Below, piece after piece: positions 55,340 to 64,000 of a stretch of DNA of 64,000 nt. The DNA is from Phymatolithon calcareum (Eukaryota > Rhodophyta > Florideophyceae > Hapalidiales): the NCBI GenBank assembly GCA_977006965.1, contig OZ345364.1, positions 1,612,001-1,676,000 of the forward strand, given 5' to 3'. The position numbers were made by a program, and so were the translations under genes. The notes beneath the pieces were generated by a model. That model did not search any database. It was not told the DNA's origin and saw only the letters and a list, made by a program, of their open reading frames with translations. How positions within the stretch are numbered: position 1 is the first letter of the stretch; the number at the start of each line of letters is the position of its first letter.

Positions 55340-57190
55340 CGTTTCCCCAGATCTCTTTTCTCTATTCTCTTACCTATTCAACCCTTTTCGTGTTGCTTAC
55401 CTCATGCGCATCCAACTCTGATGGCTTTTTTCGCACGTCCCTCTCGGCTGAAGGTAATTGACGAATGATTCTCCCTCCAGTTTGTTGATTCGGTTTTCCG
55501 AACTGCGTTGGATTCGTTAATGAGCGAGCTCCCGGGTCTCATAAGTTTTGTATTCTGTTTTTCGACTTCCAGGAGGCATATGAAGATCCTTATACCTCTA
55601 CGTTTGGCCGGACTGAATATTGATCAGATATTTCAACTGAAACAAGGTTGTGAATCCGAACGGAATATAAGTGTCTCCATGCCCAAAACTCTGTCGAGAG
55701 TTAACAGCGAGTCTCGTCCCGTTCCAGGAGGAGAGATTGCGCAACCTCCGATAATTCTAGTCTTCTTGCAAAGTATCAGCATCCAAGCAAGGAAAAACTG
55801 TGGAGTTGCAATCGTCTTTCCCAAGTTCCGCTCTCGAATTGCTCGTATTTTATTCGCTACTAGAATAATCGAACACGGCGACGGCAGAAAACATTTCGGA
55901 GCCATCACGTGTGTATATGGAATTTCGAGTCTCGTAGGTACCTGTCGGTGTAATTTGTTGAGAACTGGAGTACTCACATCGTCAAGGTTAGTCTCTGCTT
56001 AACCCGTCGGGAGTAAAGGAATGGTGCATTGCATTGGCGTAAGGCAAGGATCATATATGACCTCCACGTTGACTGCGCTTAAGTAGCCGGGAACATGAAG
56101 ATGTGCGATCCCGCCCGCGGTTGAAGGACGAAGCGGCGTGTCACGAATATAACCTAGTGAAAATAGTACGTCTGGTTTTCATCCTCGAAACAATCAAGAA
56201 GTGAAACGTCCTCAGCTCTCGCAACGTCTATCAACAACGGGACGTCTGAACCGACCTCGAGAGATTCCGATCGTCGACAATGGTAAGAGGTCCAGAGGCA
56301 GCGGTGAGCTCTTCGCTTAGAAAAATACTTGACGAGGCTACGAATATTTGTTCTCTTCTGTTTTGGTCAGAGCCCACCACGGCGACAGAGCGCGGGACTG
56401 CGTTACGGTTAATGCCATCACATGGAAAAATCAGATTTAAATTCGTTATATGGGCCTGTCCGCGGAAATCGTAACCCGCTCGCCATCTCCCCTGGTTTTT
56501 GAAATCATTTGCTTAGCTGCGTTCCACTAGGCGTACAACACTGGTTTCGCGAGATTACGTTTTTAAAATGGGATTACGGTTTTTTGACGAAATTGCGTAA
56601 AGTAAATTTACGAGATATTATGGAAGAAGAGAATTCAAATGGTATCTTTTTCGTATTACATAGATGAGAGTTGAGAGAGCTAGAGCGAAATTACAGAACG
56701 CACAAAGAGAAACACTGGAAATCCATCTGTAAGGAAGGAATCATAACAGAAGTTTTTGCTTACAGACTTGATAATTATTGAAAACGAATCATACTGCATT
56801 GATATGCTTACAGATTGGAATATTTGATCTTTTTGCATAACCTCAAGGAAGAGAAGTGAGAAAATATAACTGATAAATGTGAATTTTGTTGCTCGTTGAA
56901 ATTTCAAGAAGCATGCTAGCGCGCTAGAGCGCAGTGGATGGTTCCATCATTTGATGCAATTTGTCTCGTGTTCATTTTGTACGGGGAGCGGATAATGACT
57001 ATCATTTACTTTTTTTATTGCAATTTTTTTAAAGCCACGCAGTCACACGAATATACGGGCAGCGCTTCCTCAGGTGCTGCCCTCGCTAGGGCGGCTCTAC
57101 TCTTATGTATAGCATTCTATCTGAAACCCTAGCATGTGTTCGATTGTTTTGATTGCTCTTCGTATCAGTTTCGAGTCGTCGCTTCTTCTG
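55340..57190. other. Intergenic before copia insertion
   Basis: A 164-codon plus-strand frame at 55,508-56,002 has no family signature and an overlapping opposite frame. The sequence around 56,540-57,050 is very AT-rich. No gene called. Confidence 0.4.
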
Positions 57191-57379
57191 TCAGTACAGG
57201 TCTTCTTCATGCTGCATACTCTCGATGATGCTTTTGCTGTAGAGCAAAAGGTCATCTAATGCCTTCTCAGTTGCCGCTCTGTCGTCTTCCTTGAGATCAT
57301 AGGCTGACAAGTTGCGATACAGGGCCTCCATGTGCTGTCTGACTTTGTTTCCGAATCTATCTGCCATCAGTGCGGTAGA
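57191..57379 (-). pseudogene. C-terminal piece of a host protein cut by the copia element
   Basis: The minus strand is open for 62 codons to a TGA at 57,191-57,193. It reads STALMADRFGNKVRQHMEAL and then an acidic helical tail ending EEDLY. The other side of the element carries a protein of similar style in the same orientation (63,111-63,860). This suggests that the element interrupts a single gene. No family is recognised. Precise excision would not restore the frame. Confidence 0.5.
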
Positions 57380-57826
57380 TGTTGGAAATGTGACTGCTTG
57401 GAATTCTTGTCGCAGTATACATTATCCTATATCATAAGTCTCTAACCATTTCTCATATGTTATGATTGAATCGATCCATGTTTTTTTCATATTTACTGAC
57501 AATGTTGCAGTTCAATCAATTTCTTGATTGATCTTGTTATTGTCAGTAATTCAATCATTTTGTTGATTGTCATTGGCACTGTTGGTTGTTCAATCATTTT
57601 GTTGATTGAATCAATCACAGTCGACAATTCAATCTTTTAGTTGATTGATTCAATCACAGATAGTAGTGCAATGAGCATCAGAAGTCATATTATACCTCAA
57701 TCTGAAGCCTATATGACCCGGATCTGATGCCCCGACTCAATAAACCAAGGAACATCTCACAACCAACCCAACCATCTCAACCATCCCAACCATCCGAACC
57801 ATCAGCCTCAGAACCTCCATCCAACA
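57380..57826 (+). repeat. 5' LTR of copia element
   Basis: 447 bp. It has a run of TTCAATCA...TTGATTGA quasi-palindromes, one more than the 3' LTR (about 46 extra bp). The TATA region reads CCTATATGACCCGG, two bases shorter than in the 3' LTR. AATAAA lies near the end. Confidence 0.93.
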
Positions 57827-57840
57827 GGTTATGGGCCCAG
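57827..57840 (+). promoter_or_regulatory. Primer binding site, initiator-tRNA anticodon region
   Basis: GGTTATGGGCCCAG directly follows the 5' LTR. It is nearly complementary to the anticodon stem-loop of eukaryotic initiator tRNA-Met (CUGGGCUCAUAACC). Drosophila copia is primed in this way by a tRNA half. Typical plant copia use the 3' end of the tRNA instead. Confidence 0.75.
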
Positions 57841-58519
57841 ATAACGCGTAATCAACCAGCGCTAGCACCTTACTGAGGGGTCCTCCTTCCCTCTCGGTAA
57901 TTCATTCTCAACAAATTTTCATCATCAAAAGGTTTAAAACCCTGTGGTATCTGCGCCATCCCTCGGCCACCCTAAAGCGACTCTGCACAGAGTATAATCT
58001 ACGAAATAGTCTGACAACATCTGTGCTCTGCTACGTGGTGAAAGGGATATACGCTTGAGAAATCAAGTAGTCTTCCGAGTATCCACCTGGACCCACCCGG
58101 CTCTGCAGAATTCTGTTGTGCGATTGGAAGGGAATCTGAAAGACTTGTTGGAGTACGGTTTACCGATTTGAAAGACAGTCTGCCACGCACAGCGCGTGGT
58201 CAGTAGGCCCCGTATACTCATCTTCAAGAAAAAGGTCGCAATTTTAGCCTCACGAAGTACTTGCTCGGTGGGGTGTGCCAACATCAATATTGGAATTTAG
58301 GACATTGGAATTGACGGATACGTCTTGCAGTGCGTGTTGCCGGCTGCAGGTTCAGGTGCACCAAAACACCACAAGAGGTAAACAGCCTAGAGCCAGCCCT
58401 ATCTTCAAGAGGTATACGGCCTAGAGCCATTCCCAGATCAAGCTCCGGGTCACACTGACTCGAAGCGAATTTCCTATAAGGAATAGATTGACTTGATAGT
58501 TAACTTCTGTTAACTCGCA

Positions 58520-59131
58520 GTGGACTCTCCGAACGGATCTTCGGCAAGATTTCAAGAACCCCCAGTCCAAAATTTGGACAACTCGCAAGGAACGCTGAAG
58601 GTCGAAAAACTCACCGAGACCAATTTCCACGCTTGGAAACAGAAAATTCAGCTAGTACTATCATTCCGCGAGCTCTATGAGTACATCGAGGTAAGTCCTC
58701 CGGCAAGGGACACAGACGAGTTCAAAGTCTGGCGTCGAGATGACAATAAGGCTAAAGCGATTTTTGGTCTATCCCTTTCCGATGCCCATCTCGAACATGT
58801 CCGAGGTGTCGAAACGGCGAAAGCAATGCGGCAGGCGATTCTCAACATATTCGAACGCCATACGCTTCTTAATAAACTCTCCGCTCGTGGCAAGTTCTAT
58901 ACCGCCACAATGCTCGAAGGTGAAAAGATACTGCCATACACTAACCGAATTCGTCAGCTCGCATCCACACTCAAATCAATGGGTGTTGACATCGACAAGG
59001 AAATGGCAATGGCTGTCCTGAATGGTCTTCCGCATCGTTATGACAGTCTCATCAATGCCTTAGACGCACTTGGGAACGAGGACGAGACATTCTCTCTCGA
59101 GTTTGTGAAGAGCCGACTTCTACAAGAGTAG
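58520..59131 (+). pseudogene. copia gag (UBN2-type)
   Basis: 203 codons with the gag helical region: ETNFHAWKQKIQLVL, MRQAILNIFERHT, LPYTNRIRQLASTLKSMG and VLNGLPHRYDSLINAL. A TAG ends the frame before any zinc knuckle. Downstream sequence continues in frame with a linker-like stretch, so this stop may be a mutation. The frame starts from GTG at 58,520, and no clear ATG precedes it. Gag forms the virus-like particle of the element. Confidence 0.85.
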
Positions 59132-59380
59132 GAATGTATGTCTATGCGCCTCGAAGCGTCGTCGGAGAAGTCTGAGTCCACAGCTCTTGTAAGTGCAACT
59201 CAAAATGGTTCATACGCCTATGACCATTATGATCATTGAAATCGAGCTGGACATCCTTCTCTCAGGTGTTGGGTCAAGTTTCCACACCTTGCACCACCGG
59301 GATACAAACCTCCGGGTCGAAAAGGAAAGAAATACAAACCGACTGCCTTAGTTGCTGGTGAAACAGAATCGATTCGTGTC

Positions 59381-62300
59381 ATGTCTGATTCTGACTACGT
59401 TTGCTTAATGGCAAAGGTTCGAAACTCAAACATTCCCGAAAAGTCCACGTCATGGATTATCGACTCCGGAAAGACGTCCAACATAACATTTGATCGTTCA
59501 ATCTTTGTCTCATACACAGAAATGAGGTCGACTGTCGAAATGGGAACTAGAGCAACTGCAACCATAGCAGGAAAAGCGATGCTATCGTGACACTCAGCAT
59601 CAACGGAAAACAGTCTCAGTATATGCTCCAAAACGTTCTTCATATTCCGGACTTTGGTTATTCCCTCCTTTCCGTTTCTAAACTGGACGTGTATTGATAG
59701 GGATCTTATTCAAAAGCAAACGATGCTACATCAAAGCACATGATGAGATTTTCGCCCAAGGTACTCCCGCAAAGATCTCTACATTCTAGATCGTCTGGAC
59801 AACAAGCCCATGTCCAAGGAAACATCCCTCGTCAGCCTACAGCTATGGCACGAGCGTCTCGCGCATGTCAGTCCGACTGGAATCTCTGGCATGGCACGCC
59901 ATGGAGTTGTAAAAGGATTGAATATCGATCCAGGGTCTTCGTCGGACAATGTATGCAAAGATTGCATTGCTGGGAAAGCACATTGTGCTCCTATCCCGAA
60001 GTCTAGTGGTTCTCGCTCGGACGCACTTCTCGATCTCGTGCATTCGGACGTTCTCGGTCCAATTGACATCCCATCACTAGGAGGCTTTCGATATTTCATC
60101 ACGTTTATCGATGATCACTCCAAATGGACTACAGTGTTCACAATGCGAAAGAAGTCCGAGAGCTTTGAGTGCTTTCAGAAATTTCACAAATACGCTGAAA
60201 CACACACCGTAAGAAAGCTGAAATACCTCAACGTACAGCAATTCTCACCGGCACCTAAGCTCAAAGCTATTCGGACCGATAACGGAGGAGAATACCTATC
60301 AAATGAGTTCAAGTCATATCTTTCCGAGCACGGCATTCACCATCAACTCACCGTTGCTTACACTCCTCAGCAAAATGGGGTGGCTGAACGCATGAACCGG
60401 ACTTTACTCAACTTAGTGCGCTCGATGCTTCATCACAAAAGCATCGAGATGAAGTTTTGGGCTGAAGCACTTTCAACTGCTGTGTATGTCCGAAATCGAG
60501 TTACGTCGCGAGGACTTCCTTCGAACACGACCCCCCATCACATATGGATCGGAGCCGTACCAAACATCGACCACTTAAGTTTTGGTACGTGATTCCGAGA
60601 AAGAAGGTAAAGAAACTCGACTCTCGTACTCGTGAAGCGATCATGATGGGATACTCGTTTGCATCTAAGGGACACAAGTTATGGGATCCGAATGCGCGCA
60701 AGGTGATCGTGTCTCGGGATGTCGTATTTGACGAATTGGCATGCGAAACTGAGAATCCTAAAACGGATATACCAATCAGTTTTCCAAATGCAAGGTTTGA
60801 CCAAAGCTTTCAGGATGCATTTGAAACTGAGGAAGCTACCGAAATTCTTCCAGCGATCATCAAGGTCGAGAAGAAACCCAACTTTGCCGACATCCAAGAG
60901 GTAGCTGTGAAAGTCGAGGATGTTGCATTGGGGGTACCGTGGACGAACGAAATGAGAATGGTGATGGTCAGCACAGTGGCTCTGAAGAAGAATCTATCTC
61001 AACTTATAATGCTGCTGTAACTCCTGAGTTAGTCGCAAAACCCATACTTCTTCGATCCACCCGTGTGTCAAAGCCACCAAGTGATTTCTAGAATACTGGT
61101 ATGCATACAGCCATGTTGGCTCTCGAATCAGCCAACTTTGCAACTGAAACTGCTTTGTCTTCTCAAGAAGTTCCGCAGACTTTCAGAAGCGCCACGTCGA
61201 AAGACAACGTTGACTATTGGTCCCCTGCGATTGAGAAAGAGCACTCGTCTCTCATGCGCAACAAGACTTGGACATTAGTATCTCGCGAATCCGGCATTAA
61301 CGTTCTCCCTTGCAAATACGTGTTGAAAGTCAAGGACACTGGACCGAAAGCTCGCATTGTCGCGAAAGGGTTCCGACAGGTGCACGGAGTGGATTACGGC
61401 GAAACATATGCCCCGGCCGTGAAGTTCAAATCAATACGGATTCTTCTCGCCACGGTGGCAGTTCATGATCTCGAACTTGTCCAAATGGATGTCATCACTG
61501 CATTCTTACACGGAACTTGGATGAAGATATCTACATGGAGGTTCCCGCTGGATTTCGCGATCCCAAGCGTCCTGACCTCGTGTGTAAGCTGTTGAAGGCA
61601 CTCTACGGGATAAAACAAGCTCCCCGACAATGGCATGCTAAGATTGATGATTTCTTAATCAATGAACTCGGATTTACAAGCAGTCCGAATGACCCGTATC
61701 TTTATGTTCGGCACACATCCAAGAGCATTATGATCATTGCATTGTACGTCCATGACTTGCTCATTGCTGGCAACGATAATGTTGCAATTGCTTGGATGAA
61801 GGGGGAGCTTAACCGGCGATTCGAGATGAAGTATCTTGGAAACGCAAGCGTATTCCTCAGATTGGAGATCCGTCGGGATCGTGATCTCCGAACATTACAC
61901 CTATCGCAGAAGGCGTACGCGGAAACCGTTCTGAAGCGGTATAACTTAGAAAATTCGAAACCAGTACCAACGCCGATGGAGCCTTACAAGAAAACCAGTA
62001 CCGTGCATGAACTCGACATCACAGATTCTGTTTCATCTGAGGTTCCGTATCGACCTGCAATTGGAAGCGTCATGTATCTGGTGGTTGGAAGTCGGCCGAA
62101 TATCTCGGATGCTGTCGGAAAAGTCTCCTCCTTTTGTCAGAATCCACTGCAAATTCATTGGATGGCTGTTAAGCGTGATTTACGTTACATCGCTGGAACT
62201 CGTGATCATGGGAGTCTATTTCGCAAAGACAGAAGTTTGACTCCAGTGGTGTATAGCGACTCCAACTGGGCAGACTGTCAAGAAACTCGCAAGTCGACAA

Positions 62301-62720
62301 GCGGATACGTCTTCATGCTTGCAGGGGGAGCAATTAGCTGGCGATCCAAGAAGCAAACCATTGTCTCGACATCGTCATGCGAGGCTGAATACATTGCTGG
62401 ATGTGCCGCCGCGAAAGAAGCAGTCTGGCCTTCGCGATTGGTTTCCGACATACTTGGTTTCAACAAGCCATCTCGCATGCTCATCTTCTTGGACAACCAA
62501 GGCGCTATATCATCCACTCAGAACGAGGCAATTACCCAACGAAAACTAACATATTGATATTCAATATCACTATGTTCGCGAAGCTGTGGCAACCGAGAAA
62601 GTGGAATTCAAGTACTGTCCGACGGAGTTCATGGTCGCTGATGCACTTACGAAACCCCTAAGTCGAATCAAGGTGTCCAAGTTCGCGAAAAAGATGGTAT
62701 TGCATCCTGCACGTTCGTAA
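59381..62720 (+). pseudogene. copia pol, frameshifted (PR, IN, RT, RNase H)
   Basis: Protease: WIIDSG near 59,460 (expected DSGAT; here DSGKT). Integrase: zinc HxxxxH and CxxC (WHERLAH, CKDC), then the D, D, E triad in DLVHSDVLGP, RTDNGGEY and NGVAERMNRT. RT: frames change at about 60,590 and 61,520. The palm motif reads LYVHDLLIAG, so one catalytic Asp of YVDD is His. RNase H: YSDSNWADC, CEAEYIAG and FLDNQGA hold the acidic residues. The domain then shifts frame at about 62,550 and ends near HPARS at 62,720. It cannot work as it stands. Confidence 0.9.
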
Positions 62721-62732
62721 GCTTCTTCGATC

Positions 62733-62741
62733 GAGGGGGAG
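62733..62741 (+). promoter_or_regulatory. Polypurine tract
   Basis: GAGGGGGAG lies immediately before the 3' LTR. It is the usual plus-strand DNA primer site of LTR retrotransposons. Confidence 0.75.
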
Positions 62742-63142
62742 TGTTGGAAATGTGACTGCTTGGAGCTCTTGTCGCAGTACACATTATCCTTTGTCATAAG
62801 ACTCTAACCATTTCTCATATGTTATGATAGAATCAATCCATGTTTTTTTCATCTTTACTGACAATGTTGCAGTTCAATCAATTTCTTGATTGGTCTTGTT
62901 ATTGTCAGTAATTTAATCATTTTGTTGATTGAATCAATCACAGTCTACATTTCAATCTTTTAGTTGATTGATTCAATCACAGTTAGTAGTGCGATGAGCA
63001 TCAGAAGTACTATCATACCTCAATCTGAGGCCTATATAAGACCCGGATCTGATACCCCGACTCAATAAACCAAGGAACATTTCACAACCAACCCAACCAT
63101 CTGAACCTTCTCAACCATCAACGTCAGAACCTCCATCCAACA
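62742..63142 (+). repeat. 3' LTR of copia element
   Basis: 401 bp. It keeps the TATA sequence CCTATATAAGACCCGG and AATAAA. It differs from the 5' LTR by the absence of about 46 bp and several substitutions and small indels. Confidence 0.93.
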
Positions 63143-63860
63143 TCAGCTGTTTTGTACCCATTGACATCAGTGCCGTAGCTCTGGTATTTGCTACTACAGT
63201 GGTAGATAGAGCTTCTTTGGCCTTTTCTGCTCTTCCTGTGTCCTCTTCTGTTTGAACAGCTTCTCCTTTGTCTGCCCCTGTATCACCAGGGATGATGTTG
63301 TGGACAAATTCACTAGCACGCAGTCCGTCTTTGTCGAAGGGACATTCTCTGCACGCCAGTGCAAGGGGAGAGCGTGCACTTCCTCCTGTCAATTTCAGCT
63401 TTCCTTTCTTGCCACAGCCTCCACACTCCGCCACATTAAGGATTCTCACAAATTTTTGCCTACTGGGGTTCTCTTTTACCGTACTGGGTTAAGTCGCCGT
63501 TTGCTTTGCTTTTCTCGATCTCGACTTGGATGTGTTTTTGTCTTCTCTCTTGTTCTCGCTGTATTTGCTCGCGTCGGGCACGCCTTTCGCCTGTGCACGT
63601 ATAAATGCCCCGGTGGGCCGTTTTTCCTACGCGGTCTTTTTCAAAAAACATTTTTTTTGCTTTTAAAATCCGCCGGCGACTGTGGGTAGCTCGCACGGCG
63701 GCTTGATCGCCTGTTTCTTGCAATCTTCCAAGAGAGAGTCGTGCCCTTTCACTGTTCGTCGTCTCCGGGAGCGAGATTCGACTCCATGGATGGCCTCATC
63801 TGATGCATAGCACCCCGGCTGGCTTTCCCCTGAAGGGGAGGCTTTTCGTTTGTGTTGCAC
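63143..63860 (-). pseudogene. N-terminal part of interrupted host protein, frameshifted
   Basis: Minus-strand pieces from 63,860 toward the element run in this order: a Lys/Arg-rich part (GVESRSRRRRTVKGHDS), then a charged helical part (GERRARREQIQREQERRQ), then a cysteine part with ECGGCGKKGKLKL and LACRECPFDKDG. The last could be a small zinc site. The parts lie in different frames; a one-base change near an A4 run at about 63,460 would join the second and third. The element cuts the protein at GTKQL. No family is recognised. It could also be a member of a multicopy mobile-gene family. Confidence 0.4.
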
Positions 63861-64000
63861 TACTCGAGATGTTTTCCTGGTCCGATCGGTCAGGCTCTAC
63901 AGCTGTTCCTCCTCTCTGCACGGATTCCCCGACTATCATTTACTGTACTGTTCGCCGTACAACTATGATTGTCTGGCGAAAAATCCTTTCTAGATTAGAC
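63861..64000. other. Right edge, no gene seen
   Basis: No gene. The last bases (CGCCGTACAACTATGATTG near 63,952) resemble CGCCGCACAACTGTGATCT near 970. That is too short to call a repeat family. Confidence 0.4.

Larger units (their letters stand above)
57380..63142 (+). mobile_element. Degenerate Ty1/copia LTR retrotransposon
   Basis: A 5.76-kb element with LTRs at both ends that start TGTTGG and end CCAACA. Order: gag, protease, integrase, reverse transcriptase, RNase H, the copia (Pseudoviridae) order. The primer site follows the 5' LTR and a polypurine tract precedes the 3' LTR. The pol region has several frameshifts, and the RT motif reads YVHD where YVDD is expected. It is therefore non-autonomous. 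The five bases left (GTAGA) and right (TCAGC) differ, so no target duplication is seen. Confidence 0.93.

Noticed and set aside
57541-57660. CRISPR-like regular repeats
   Set aside because: The repeated CAATCA/TTGATTG units are part of the LTR, unevenly spaced and in a eukaryotic context. They are not a CRISPR array.

Overview
The window is nuclear DNA from a photosynthetic eukaryote, most likely a red alga (florideophyte type). Plastid-type zeta-carotene desaturase and a PHT4-like plastid anion transporter stand beside a MAP kinase, a three-repeat MYB, cytosolic ribosomal protein uL1, a UEV ubiquitin-conjugating variant and isovaleryl-CoA dehydrogenase. Most of these genes are intronless. 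The introns I could place are short (87-120 nt, GT-AG). The red-algal assignment is inference from gene content, intron poverty and the islands of genes between transposon debris.

Layout. 0.3-3.6 kb: decayed Tc1/mariner-type element. 3.7-5.4: zeta-carotene desaturase. 5.4-10.7: mostly non-coding, with one small acidic protein, an unresolved coding-like patch and a foldback MITE. 10.7-17.9: TPR protein, PHT4-like transporter (3 exons), ZNRD2-like zinc protein (2 exons), MAP kinase. 18.4-21.4: pseudogene copy of the TPR gene and broken leucine-rich-repeat genes. 22.9-25.8: isovaleryl-CoA dehydrogenase and a multispanning membrane protein. 27.2-27.7: LINE-type relic. 28.4-29.2: secreted NPP1/Vps62-like protein. 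30.4-33.8: decayed transposon ORF and foldbacks. 34.0-34.8: WW plus LURP-one-related protein. 35.0-35.4: MITE. 37.8-45.8: MYB3R, UEV (3 exons), uL1, membrane RING protein. 46.8-64.0: accessory DNA with a copia gag relic, a second MITE copy, a complete DNA transposon (50,421-53,283) and a degenerate Ty1/copia element (57,380-63,142) lodged in a broken host gene.

The housekeeping genes serve unrelated pathways (carotenoid synthesis, plastid ion transport, leucine breakdown, translation, ubiquitin signalling, cell-cycle transcription, kinase signalling). I see no operon-like logic.

The most interesting object is the DNA transposon at 50.4-53.3 kb. It has perfect 39-bp terminal inverted repeats flanked by ATAT. 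Its DUF7869-type protein is split into two overlapping frames, joined exactly at a T TTA AAA slippery heptamer followed by a potential stem. This is either programmed -1 frameshifting in a DNA transposon or a one-base lesion. Other points of note are a pair of about 98% identical 398-bp MITEs, several short-spacer perfect foldbacks, a copia primer site complementary to the anticodon region of initiator tRNA, and a MAP kinase with TNY instead of TEY/TDY/TGY.
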